Source: Chitinophaga sp. GbtcB8 (GTDB taxonomy: Bacteria; Bacteroidota; Bacteroidia; Chitinophagales; Chitinophagaceae). Taken from it: a DNA stretch of 64,000 bases. The stretch is from assembly GCF_019091455.1 (NCBI RefSeq), contig NZ_JAGXJN010000002.1, positions 434,001-498,000 of the forward strand, in the 5' to 3' direction. Each line of letters begins with the position of its first letter. The first letter of the stretch is position 1. The position numbers and the translations under genes are program-made. This document shows positions 25,794 to 34,732 of the stretch, piece after piece. The notes under the pieces are model-generated. The model searched no databases, was not told the DNA's origin, and saw nothing but the letters and a program-made list of their open reading frames with translations.

Positions 25794-26834
25794 ATGCCCG
25801 CTAATAAAAACTTTGCTTTCCGCATTGCGATTCTGGATGAATGCTTACGCAACCGGAGAAGAAAATGGACTTTACAGGACTTAATTGATACGGTTAATGA
25901 CAAGTTATGGGACCAATTTGGGCAAAAAGACGTACGAAAGCGGACTATACAAGATGATATTAAACAGCTGGAAATGACCCTGGGGGCGCCGATTGAACGG
26001 AGAAAGGAGGGACGGGTTACCTATTTTATGTATAGTGACCCTGATTTTTCAATTAAAAATTTGCCGATCAGCCATGAAGAGGTAGAATATTTAAAGGACG
26101 CTATTAAAATTTTAAAGCAGGTGAATGATTTTAAGATCCTGGAGGAGGTAGAGGTAATTGTTAACAAACTTCAGCATACGGTGGATACCAATATTCCTGA
26201 AAGCCACTGCATTATACAATTTGAGAAGCATACAGTGGCCCGGGGAACTGAATATATTGATAATATTTTTTATGCGATTAAAGAAAAGACCCCATTAAGG
26301 ATCACCTACCAATCTTTTAATGCAACAGCCCCCAACCAGTTTGTTTTTCACCCTTACCTGCTGAAGGAATACCGCAACCGATGGTTTTTATTTGGCAGGA
26401 AGGAAAATGATAAGAAACTGACAAATCTGGCCCTGGACCGGATACAGGAAATAAAAAACTCTTTGGTATCATTTATAGGGAATGACTTGTTTGATCCAGA
26501 TATTTATTTTGAATCACTTATAGGCGTAACCGTGCCCACGGACGAAGTGCCTCAGCCAATCAGGATTAAAGTGTCCCGGTTGCAGGCTCCGTATATCAGA
26601 ACAAAACCTATCCATCGTACGCAGCAGGTGCTGGAAGAATACCCCGATGGGGGCATGCTTATAGCGCTAAATCTGCTTTGTAACTATGAGTTACGCTCGG
26701 TACTTTTGGGTTTCGGAGGCGAACTGGAGGTTTTGGAGCCGCAGGATCTGCGGGAGGCTATGAAAAAGCTTTTCCTGTCAGGATTGGCCGTTTATTCTCC
26801 GGAGGATGCAAATAGGGTGCATGCATCAACGTGA
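25794..26834 (+). CDS. WYL-domain transcriptional regulator
   Basis: A 346-aa protein. The N-terminal 75 residues form a winged helix (NFAFRIAILDECLRNRRRKWTLQDLIDTVNDKL, then DVRKRTIQDDIKQLEMTLGAPIERR). The middle carries the WYL domain (YIDNIFYAIKEKTPLRITYQSFNA, then FHPYLLKEYRNRWFLFGRKEND with the Arg cluster, LALDRIQEIK), and the end is a WCX-type domain (PIRIKVSRLQAPYIRTKPIHRTQQVLEE). WYL proteins often repress or activate defence loci in response to nucleic-acid or nucleotide ligands; here it directly precedes hsdM, whose start is 53 bases past its stop. It is therefore probably the control gene of the restriction locus. Length and domain order are standard (PafC/BrxR-like layout). Confidence 0.88.
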   Translation: MPANKNFAFRIAILDECLRNRRRKWTLQDLIDTVNDKLWDQFGQKDVRKRTIQDDIKQLEMTLGAPIERRKEGRVTYFMYSDPDFSIKNLPISHEEVEYLKDAIKILKQVNDFKILEEVEVIVNKLQHTVDTNIPESHCIIQFEKHTVARGTEYIDNIFYAIKEKTPLRITYQSFNATAPNQFVFHPYLLKEYRNRWFLFGRKENDKKLTNLALDRIQEIKNSLVSFIGNDLFDPDIYFESLIGVTVPTDEVPQPIRIKVSRLQAPYIRTKPIHRTQQVLEEYPDGGMLIALNLLCNYELRSVLLGFGGELEVLEPQDLREAMKKLFLSGLAVYSPEDANRVHAST

Positions 26835-26887
26835 CTTTTGTTTTTCAATATGATTATAGGACTATCTTGCATCTTCAAAATATAAAT

Positions 26888-28360
26888 ATGCTTACATCAG
26901 AGCTTCGTACAGACATCGATAAGATTTGGAATACCTTCTGGACCGGCGGCATTTCCAACCCGCTGACTGTGATTGAACAAATTACTTACCTGCTTTTTAT
27001 TAAACGTTTGGATGAACTGCAAATACTCAAGGAGCAACAGTCTACCTTATTAGGAACCCCGGTAGAAGGGCCTATATATAGCGAGGATCAAAAGGAGCTG
27101 CGCTGGAGCACCTTTAAAGATATGGAGCCTGAAACCATGTTTCAGCTTTTCAGGAAGGAAAATGGGGTGTTTGATTTTATGAAGAATTATGGGGGCACAG
27201 GCAGTGCTTTCGCCAGGTTTATGAAAGGTGCGGTATTTATGATTCCCACAGCCCGGCTTTTATCGAACGTGGTAGATATGCTGAGTGGTATAGATATGAA
27301 AGACCGGGATACCAAGGGCGACGTATATGAGTACCTGTTAAGCAAAATTGCTACCGCAGGCCAAAACGGCCAGTTTCGTACACCCAGGCATATTATTAAG
27401 ATGATGGTAGAAATGATGGTGCCTACTACGGATGATGTTATCTGCGACCCTGCGGCAGGCACTTGCGGTTTTCTGGTAGGCTGTGCTGAATTTTTGCGTG
27501 AACACGCGGCCAGGGCCTTTTATGATGGGGCATTTACCACGCATTTTAACCGCCACATGTTTATGGGGATGGAATTTGACCCTACTATGATACGTATTGG
27601 CGCGATGAACATGATTTTGCATGGTATTGAAGAACCGGACCTGCGAGATGTGGATGCACTAAGTGAAGCAAATCATGCTTTTACAGACCAGGCAACACTG
27701 ATGCTTGGTAACCCCCCCTTTACCGGTAGCCTGGATAAGGATGCTGTGGATGGCAGTATCTTGAAAATGGTAGATAGTAAGAAAACGGAGCTACTTTTCC
27801 TGGCTTTGATATTACGTGGGTTAAGGAAAGGTGGCCGTGCAGCAGTTATTATCCCGGATGGGGTGCTATTTGGTAGCAGTAAGGCACATAAACAGATAAG
27901 GCAACTATTGATTGAACAGCATAAACTGGAGGCGGTAATATCCATGCCTTCGGGTGTATTCAGGCCTTATGCAGGTGTAAGCACGGGTATATTAATTTTT
28001 ACTAAAACTACTACCGGTGGTACGGACCATGTTTGGTTCTATGATATGAAGGCGGATGGTTTTAGCTTGGATGATAAACGGCAGCCTATACCGCAGAACG
28101 ATATACCTGATGTGCTGGATAAATGGAAGAATAAGGGAGCTGCCTCTTTGGAAGGCGGGCGGGATACTGCGTGTTTTTTTGTCCCTGTTGAAGAAATAAA
28201 ACAGCATGGCTATGATTTGAGCATTAACCGGTATAAGGAGGTGAAACATGAAGAGAAGGAGTATGAGGCGCCTGCGGATATTATAAAGACAATTGAGGGG
28301 TTGGATAAGGACCGTAGTGATGCGTTGGAACAACTGAAAAAGTTGTTAGCTGGGATATGA
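26888..28360 (+). CDS. hsdM: Type I restriction-modification DNA methyltransferase (M subunit)
   Basis: About 490 aa from ATG at 26888 (MLTSELRTDIDKIWNTFWTGG). The frame also opens upstream at a GTG overlapping the WYL stop, but the HsdM N-terminal motif begins at 26888. The SAM-binding motif I is DPAAGTCGFLVG near residue 187 and the catalytic motif IV is NPPF (LGNPPFTG) near 274, which marks N6-adenine methylation. FRTPRHIIKMMVEMM precedes motif I as usual. The C-terminus has the HsdM tail (YDLSINRYKEVKHEEKEYEAPADIIKTIEGLDKD). With HsdS it protects host DNA, and with HsdS and HsdR it forms the restriction enzyme. All catalytic motifs are intact. Confidence 0.95.
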   Translation: MLTSELRTDIDKIWNTFWTGGISNPLTVIEQITYLLFIKRLDELQILKEQQSTLLGTPVEGPIYSEDQKELRWSTFKDMEPETMFQLFRKENGVFDFMKNYGGTGSAFARFMKGAVFMIPTARLLSNVVDMLSGIDMKDRDTKGDVYEYLLSKIATAGQNGQFRTPRHIIKMMVEMMVPTTDDVICDPAAGTCGFLVGCAEFLREHAARAFYDGAFTTHFNRHMFMGMEFDPTMIRIGAMNMILHGIEEPDLRDVDALSEANHAFTDQATLMLGNPPFTGSLDKDAVDGSILKMVDSKKTELLFLALILRGLRKGGRAAVIIPDGVLFGSSKAHKQIRQLLIEQHKLEAVISMPSGVFRPYAGVSTGILIFTKTTTGGTDHVWFYDMKADGFSLDDKRQPIPQNDIPDVLDKWKNKGAASLEGGRDTACFFVPVEEIKQHGYDLSINRYKEVKHEEKEYEAPADIIKTIEGLDKDRSDALEQLKKLLAGI

Positions 28361-28464
28361 ATTATTCTTTGGAGTTGTTACCATTGTTAGCATATTAGTA
28401 CGTTGAGCATTAGATGGTAAACGTAAGAAAGATAAGCAATATTTATAATTAGAACAGATATTAG

Positions 28465-29598
28465 ATGAGTTGGAAAACAATAAAATTGAATGAAATTGTA
28501 TCAACTGCTAAGGGTAAAAAGCATAACGAGGTTGAAAATACATCGGCTACACGATATATTCAAATTGAAGATTTGAATGGTAGCTATATTCCCAAATTTA
28601 CAGATGAAAAAGGTATTGATGTTTTGGCGAACGATGTAATTATTGCCTGGGATGGTGCTAATGCAGGGAAAGTTGGAACTAACCTCACCGGGGTAATTGG
28701 CAGCACCCTTGCCCGATTAAGGCCATTGAATGATAATGTCAATGGAAGGTTTCTATTTCGCTATTTACAAGCCAAGGAAGCTGAAATAAAGTCTAAAAGA
28801 ACCGGAGCAACGATTCCTCACGTTAATGGAGGGGAATTGCGAAATCTTCAAATTCCTATGCCTCCGCTTTCTATACAATTGAAAATAGCTGCCATATTAG
28901 ACAAAGCAGATGAACTACGCCGTAAAGACAAAGCCTTACTTGCTCAATACGATAAACTGTTACAAAGTATATTTTACCAGATGTTTGGTGATCCGGTAAA
29001 GAATGACAAAGGATGGGAAATAAAGACCCTGGGGGACGTATGTACAAGTATAAAGGATGGTCCACATGTATCTCCTCGGTATGTAAAAGAAGGTGTGCCT
29101 TTTATTTCGGTCAACAATATTATTAAAGGATATTGGGATCTGTCTAACGTCCGATACATTTCAGAAAAAGATCATGAAATTTATAAAGCAAAATGTAATG
29201 CCCGAATTGGTGATGTTTTATACACAAAAGGAGGGACAACCGGATTTGCAAAATGTGTCGATATAGATTTCGAATTTTCAAATTGGGTACATCTTGCTGT
29301 ATTGAAATTTGATAGGGGACTTCTTGAAGGGAAATTTTTAGAAAGCATGTTAAATCATGACTTTTGTTATACCCAATCGCAACTTTTTACTAGAGGAATT
29401 GCTAATCGGGACCTAGTTCTTGGGCAAATGAAAAGAATTAAAATTTTATTACCTCCAATAGAGGTTCAACGGAGGTTTGCAATAATGGCTCAGCATATAC
29501 TGGAGATCAAGCAAACCATGCTTAAACAAATAACCCACTCCGAAAGCCTTTTTCAAAGCCTTTTACAAAAAGCCTTCAAAGGCGAATTAATAAAATAA
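28465..29598 (+). CDS. hsdS: Type I restriction-modification specificity subunit
   Basis: A 377-aa HsdS with two target recognition domains. TRD1 spans residues about 1-130 (MSWKTIKLNEIVSTAKGKKH, GGELRNLQIPMPPLSIQLKIAAIL), then the first conserved helix (LDKADELRRKDKALLAQYDKLLQSIFYQMFGD). TRD2 spans about 185-335 (GWEIKTLGDVCTSIKDGPH, RIKILLPPIEVQRRFAIMAQ), then the second helix (HSESLFQSLLQKAFKGELIK). The gene is visibly richer in A and T than hsdM and hsdR, as expected for horizontally exchanged TRDs. It lies 104 bases after hsdM. The length is at the short end for the family, but both halves are complete. The DNA target cannot be predicted from sequence alone. Confidence 0.93.
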   Translation: MSWKTIKLNEIVSTAKGKKHNEVENTSATRYIQIEDLNGSYIPKFTDEKGIDVLANDVIIAWDGANAGKVGTNLTGVIGSTLARLRPLNDNVNGRFLFRYLQAKEAEIKSKRTGATIPHVNGGELRNLQIPMPPLSIQLKIAAILDKADELRRKDKALLAQYDKLLQSIFYQMFGDPVKNDKGWEIKTLGDVCTSIKDGPHVSPRYVKEGVPFISVNNIIKGYWDLSNVRYISEKDHEIYKAKCNARIGDVLYTKGGTTGFAKCVDIDFEFSNWVHLAVLKFDRGLLEGKFLESMLNHDFCYTQSQLFTRGIANRDLVLGQMKRIKILLPPIEVQRRFAIMAQHILEIKQTMLKQITHSESLFQSLLQKAFKGELIK

Positions 29599-29622
29599 CC
29601 TGGTTACACTAAAAACAACCTT

Positions 29623-32600
29623 ATGGAAAGTAATTTTTCCTTTTTGCAAAACGAATTTCAACTGATGTACGCCACAGCGCGCAGGGCGGAGGAACAGGTA
29701 TATACTGATCCGATGTACTGCGCTATACTTTGCCGTAAATCACTGGAAGAGTTTGTGAAGTGGTTGTATGATAACGATAGCGAATTAGCTATACCGGCAG
29801 ATACCACGCTGAATTCCTTAATGTATGAGCAGAGTTTTATGGATGTTGTACCGGAAACTCTTTGGCGCAATATTAACCTTGTACGTAAGATAGGGAATAA
29901 TGCGGCACATGGTTCTGCCGCAACAACCGTTAAAGACTCCCTGGTAGCATTAAAAATGATACACAGCTTTTGTTTGTGGGTAGTGCGTATTTACAGTATA
30001 AGCCTTACCCCGGTTGTGATATTTGATGAAAATATACTGCCGAAAGGAGATGCCATAGTACGTACCAGGAAACAGGCTGAACATCTTGCCCTGCAATATG
30101 AGGCAGTAAAACAGCAGCTGGAACGGGCCAATACAGCCTTACTGGAGAATAAGGAGCTGGCAGAAAAATTACAGCAACGGCTTGATGCCATACAGGCTGT
30201 AAAAGCATCTCATAAAACACTGCCTTTACCGCCGCTTAACGTTTCAGAGGCGGAAACAAGGCGGATGTATATTGACGTAATGTTAAAAGAGGCAGGCTGG
30301 GATATTACCCAACCTAATTTTGTGGAATTTAGGATTGCGGGAATGCAGACCGGAGATGGCAGGGCTGATTATGTTTTATGGGGGGATGATGGTAAGCCAC
30401 TGGCTGTGATAGAGGCAAAAAGAACCTTAGGGGATGCCCATGAAGGTCAACGCCAGGCAGAGCTTTATGCTGATGCGCTTGAGCGGATATACAGCCAGCG
30501 CCCTATTATTTTTTATACCAATGGTTTTGAAACTAACCTGTGGGATGATCTTTTTTATGCACCCAGGAAAGTACAGGGGTTTTATAGCAAGGATGAGTTG
30601 CAGTTATTAGTGAACCGCCGTATTACCCGCAAGCTTTTGCATACCCAACGTATTAATAAAGATATTGCAGACCGGTATTACCAGGAAGAAGCGATTAAAC
30701 GCGTAATGGAAAGATTGGAGGATAAAAAAGCCAGGGGGACTTTATTGGTAATGGCTACCGGCAGCGGTAAAACAAGAATAGCAGCAGCCATAACGGACTT
30801 GTTGACCAAGGCAAACTGGGCTAAGCGGATCTTATTTCTTGCTGACAGAAACGCTTTGGTAACACAGGCAAAAAATGCTTTTAATACCTACCTGCCGCAG
30901 CTTACCGCTATTGACCTTACCCGGGAAGAAGAAGATACTGCGAGCCGGATTGTATTCAGCACATACCCTACCATGATGAATAAGATAGATAACGCGAAGG
31001 CGGAAGGAAAGCGTTATTATGGAGTAGGACATTTTGACGTAATAATTATTGACGAGGCCCACCGGAGCATTTACAAGCGTTACAAAGCCATTTTCCAATA
31101 TTTTGATGCCATATTTATTGGGTTAACCGCCACACCAAAGGCGGATGCGGATAAAGATACTTACGAGCAGTTTGGCCTGGAGGTGCATCAGCCAACCTAT
31201 GCCTATGAGCTGGATAAAGCTGTGAGTGATGGATACCTGGTACCGCCAAAAGGTATTAAGGTGCCGCTGAAATTTGTAAGGAAAGGTATTAGATATGATG
31301 AGCTGAGCGAAGCGGAAAAAGAAGCTTATGAAAAGGAGTTTTTAGAAACATATGGAGAGGTACCCCAGGAAGTAGACAGCAGCGCAGTAAATACCTGGCT
31401 ATTTAATAAAGATACGGTAAACAAGGTGCTACAAACACTTATGCAGAAGGGTTTGACTATTCAAGGGGGAGACCGCCTTGGTAAAACAATCATTTTTGCA
31501 AAAAATCATGAACATGCCGTTTTTATTGAAAAGTGTTTCAATGAATTATACCCTGAAGAAAAGGGTAAAATGCTGCGGCTCATTGATAATACCGTGTATG
31601 ATGCCCAGGATATGATTTATCAATTTGCTAATCCTGAGAATACCGACTTCCAGATAGCCGTTTCGGTGGATATGCTGGATACCGGTATTGATATACCCGA
31701 GATTTTAAACCTTGTGTTTTTTAAACTGGTACAGTCGAAAGCCAAATACTGGCAAATGATTGGCCGGGGAACACGTTTATGCCCGGGTATTTTTGGGCCT
31801 GGCCAGAATAAGGAATGCTTTTATGTTTTTGACATATGTGGCAACATTGAATTTTTCAATAGTGGTATTAAGGAATCAGAGACAGGGGTAAGGATACCTA
31901 TGAGTGAACTAATTTTCAAGAAGAAATTAAATATAGCTTTTTTGCTTACCCAACATCCTGCTGCGGAAGAGGAAGCAATTTTTTGTGAGCAATTGCTGGA
32001 TGAGTTGTATGCTATTGTATGTTCATTTAACCCGGAAGATTTCAGGGTAAGGATGGAACTAAGATATGTAGAGAAGTATAAAAACCGCGACCGGTGGAAT
32101 GCATTGGATTTAAGCGATGTTTACGAGATAGAAAACCATCTTGCTCATTTATATACAGATAGTACGTCTACAGAATCCGCCCGCCGGTTTGATTTACTGA
32201 TGCTTTCACTGATTGCACAGCAAATAGAACAGTCTTCCCGTATCAGGTATTACCAGGGAAAGATAAAAGATACAGTAAAAGGGTTATTGCGGAAATTAAG
32301 TATTCCCCAGGTAAAACAACAGGAGCCCTTAATCAGGATGTTGCAGGAAGAACCGTATTGGAAAAATTCAGGAGTAACCAGCCATAACGAAACAAGGCTT
32401 GCGTTACGCAATCTTATTCAGTATATAGATGTGGAAGGACAAAAGCTCCTTTATACCAATTTTACCGATACCCTGGATAATATTGAAGAGGTAGAGCTGT
32501 TAACCCAATACCAGGAGTTAGGGGATCATAAAAGAAGGGTGGAAAAAATTATCCGGGATAATTATGATCATATTACCATTCACCGCATTCGCAATAACCA

Positions 32601-32991
32601 GCCTATTACTAAATCAGAACTGCAGGAACTGGAACGGTTGTTATTTAGTATTGATAAAGGTGGTAATAAGGAAATGTTGGAAAAAGCCATGGATGGTAAG
32701 CCGCTTGGAAAATTTGTGAGAAGTATTTTAGGGTTGGAAATAAATGCGGCGAAGGAAGCCTTTGCTGAATTCCTGGATAAAGGGAATTTTTCTGCGCAAC
32801 AGATTAATTTCATTAATACTATTATTGATTACTTGAGCGTTAAAGGCACCATTGATAAACAAATGCTTTTTGATCAGCCTTTTACTGATTTTAGCGACCA
32901 GGGACTGAGTGGAGTATTTGATTTAACTCAGGGGGCTAAGATTATTAGTATTGTTGATGGCATAAATAATAATGCAATTGAAGCCGGGTGA
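29623..32991 (+). CDS. hsdR: Type I restriction endonuclease/translocase (R subunit)
   Basis: A 1122-aa HsdR. It opens with a DUF4145 domain (YTDPMYCAILCRKSLEEFVKWLYD, VRKIGNNAAHGS at residues 20-95). The PD-(D/E)xK nuclease is near 246-268 (GRADYVLWGDDGKPLAVIEAKR). The SF2 motor follows: Walker A MATGSGKTRIA near 377, DEAHRS near 478, motif III GLTATPK near 502, and motif VI YWQMIGRGTRL near 713. The C-terminal third is the EcoEI-type R-C domain that docks on HsdM/S. All catalytic motifs are intact, so the system should be active. It starts 24 bases after hsdS and belongs to the same operon. Confidence 0.95.
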   Translation: MESNFSFLQNEFQLMYATARRAEEQVYTDPMYCAILCRKSLEEFVKWLYDNDSELAIPADTTLNSLMYEQSFMDVVPETLWRNINLVRKIGNNAAHGSAATTVKDSLVALKMIHSFCLWVVRIYSISLTPVVIFDENILPKGDAIVRTRKQAEHLALQYEAVKQQLERANTALLENKELAEKLQQRLDAIQAVKASHKTLPLPPLNVSEAETRRMYIDVMLKEAGWDITQPNFVEFRIAGMQTGDGRADYVLWGDDGKPLAVIEAKRTLGDAHEGQRQAELYADALERIYSQRPIIFYTNGFETNLWDDLFYAPRKVQGFYSKDELQLLVNRRITRKLLHTQRINKDIADRYYQEEAIKRVMERLEDKKARGTLLVMATGSGKTRIAAAITDLLTKANWAKRILFLADRNALVTQAKNAFNTYLPQLTAIDLTREEEDTASRIVFSTYPTMMNKIDNAKAEGKRYYGVGHFDVIIIDEAHRSIYKRYKAIFQYFDAIFIGLTATPKADADKDTYEQFGLEVHQPTYAYELDKAVSDGYLVPPKGIKVPLKFVRKGIRYDELSEAEKEAYEKEFLETYGEVPQEVDSSAVNTWLFNKDTVNKVLQTLMQKGLTIQGGDRLGKTIIFAKNHEHAVFIEKCFNELYPEEKGKMLRLIDNTVYDAQDMIYQFANPENTDFQIAVSVDMLDTGIDIPEILNLVFFKLVQSKAKYWQMIGRGTRLCPGIFGPGQNKECFYVFDICGNIEFFNSGIKESETGVRIPMSELIFKKKLNIAFLLTQHPAAEEEAIFCEQLLDELYAIVCSFNPEDFRVRMELRYVEKYKNRDRWNALDLSDVYEIENHLAHLYTDSTSTESARRFDLLMLSLIAQQIEQSSRIRYYQGKIKDTVKGLLRKLSIPQVKQQEPLIRMLQEEPYWKNSGVTSHNETRLALRNLIQYIDVEGQKLLYTNFTDTLDNIEEVELLTQYQELGDHKRRVEKIIRDNYDHITIHRIRNNQPITKSELQELERLLFSIDKGGNKEMLEKAMDGKPLGKFVRSILGLEINAAKEAFAEFLDKGNFSAQQINFINTIIDYLSVKGTIDKQMLFDQPFTDFSDQGLSGVFDLTQGAKIISIVDGINNNAIEAG

Positions 32992-33048
32992 TAAAAGTAC
33001 AGAGGGGGTATTGGAGAGAAGGAATAAGTAATTATTATTTTATTTCTC

Positions 33049-34584
33049 ATGAAAACACGCTTTTCAGAAGCAGATACAAGGGCTGAATTTATAGAGCCTG
33101 CACTTAAAAGGAGCAAATGGAAACCTCAGAACATTTGCCGGGAATACTGTATTACCTATTCTGATGGCAAAATAGTAAGACGTGGATTTGTTGATTATTT
33201 ATTGATACATAATAATATACCCGTAGCTATTATAGAAGCCAAAAGAGCAGGTAAACGAGCCAACGCCGGTTTACAAAAGGCTATAAAATATGCGAGCAAT
33301 AAACAGTTGCGATTTGTATATGCCAGTAATGGGAAAGACATCTATGAGTTTGATATGTATACGGGGAAAGGACAGTACATTAATTACTTTCCTACTCCCG
33401 ATGAACTACTGATGAAAATAGCCACTCCATACATTTCATTGCAGGAAGAGTTACATAAAGCCCCAACACACCTGAGAGAGAATGAATCTATCCGGGAATA
33501 CCAGTATGATGCAATAGAAATAGTAATGAAGAGTATTGCGAAGAGAGAAGGAGGGATATTAAACATGGCACCCGGCACGGGAAAAACTTATGTGACCTTT
33601 CAAATATTGTACAAACTATTTCAGTGTAACTGGAATATTGAGGGGGCGAACAGGAAACCAAGAGTACTGGTTCTTACAGACAGGCAGGAGATGATTGAAC
33701 AATTTGTTAGTTTCTTTAGCCGATACGGGGAAGATTATATACTGACCGATCTTAGTAAAGAACAAAAGACCGGTTTTTCAGTTGAGGGAAATATATTTTT
33801 ATCTACTTACCGGCGATTTTCCTTCAAAAAGAAGAAACATGAATATTATAAGATATACCCAAAGTCTTTTTTTGACATTATTATTATAGATGCCTATAAA
33901 GGAAGAAGCATATCTCAGCAAGATATTTTGAGTGACATACTAAAGTATTTTAATGACGCCATACATTTCGGATTTTCCGGTGTGCCGCAAATGGCAAGCG
34001 ACATGTTTGGAAGTGAACCACTTTATCAATATACACTGGAAGAAGGAATTAAGGACGGCTTTCTTTCACCAGTTAAAATTCACCGTATTAGACCGTTTAA
34101 TTTATTTGGTGAGTGGGAAATAACAGATTCTGATATAACCTCCCCAGTGTCAGTGAGGTTTATTGCGGAAAAGCTACTGGAATATTTACCCCCTTTGGGG
34201 AAAACAATTATTTACTGCGTAGATCAAACGCATGCATTAAATATATGTAATGCTATTAATGAAATGTACCTCATTCATATATTTGGATGTTGTGCCCGAG
34301 TAACAACGGCTGATGGCGCCGCAGGTAAAGAAACTTTAAAACGGTTTAGAAATGGTGGATGGGGCGCTCCGGTGATATTGACTACCGTTGACAGCCTGTC
34401 AACGGGTTTGGATATAAGAGATCTGAGTAACATTGTCATTTGTAAGCACATTTATGAAAAAAATAAACTCCTCCAGCTAATTTCAAATGGCACCCATTTA
34501 GCTGAGGGTAAGGAATGCCTTAATGTAATTGATTTCACTCACGCAACGCTTAACCTCTATAACAGCTCCAATTGTTTGTATTGA
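33049..34584 (+). CDS. Truncated HsdR-like protein with degenerate helicase motifs
   Basis: A 511-aa HsdR homolog without DUF4145 and without the C-terminal docking domain. The nuclease core is kept: FVDYLLIHNNIPVAIIEAKRA near residues 48-67 supplies Asp and Glu-x-Lys. Walker A is intact (MAPGTGKTY near 173). Other motor motifs have decayed compared with the real HsdR: DEAH is replaced by DAYKG (near 281), TATP by SGVP (near 310), and the arginine-finger motif QMIGRGTRL by QLISNGTHL (near 477). The frame ends shortly after motif VI, where normal EcoEI-type proteins continue about 250 residues. It lies 57 bases after hsdR on the same strand. The open frame with no internal stops argues for either recent decay or a retained non-motor role. 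Confidence 0.75.
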   Translation: MKTRFSEADTRAEFIEPALKRSKWKPQNICREYCITYSDGKIVRRGFVDYLLIHNNIPVAIIEAKRAGKRANAGLQKAIKYASNKQLRFVYASNGKDIYEFDMYTGKGQYINYFPTPDELLMKIATPYISLQEELHKAPTHLRENESIREYQYDAIEIVMKSIAKREGGILNMAPGTGKTYVTFQILYKLFQCNWNIEGANRKPRVLVLTDRQEMIEQFVSFFSRYGEDYILTDLSKEQKTGFSVEGNIFLSTYRRFSFKKKKHEYYKIYPKSFFDIIIIDAYKGRSISQQDILSDILKYFNDAIHFGFSGVPQMASDMFGSEPLYQYTLEEGIKDGFLSPVKIHRIRPFNLFGEWEITDSDITSPVSVRFIAEKLLEYLPPLGKTIIYCVDQTHALNICNAINEMYLIHIFGCCARVTTADGAAGKETLKRFRNGGWGAPVILTTVDSLSTGLDIRDLSNIVICKHIYEKNKLLQLISNGTHLAEGKECLNVIDFTHATLNLYNSSNCLY

Positions 34585-34732
34585 CAGCATTAGGAGATTA
34601 TTGTTTTTACTAAGAATAACCTCATTATTTCTCATCTTGTCCCCAAAAGATGCAGTCAAAGCAGCGGATTCCCTATTGAGGGTGGCAAGGGCGAAGCTGA
34701 ACCTAGTTAAATATTCCAGTGGCTTCCTTTTA

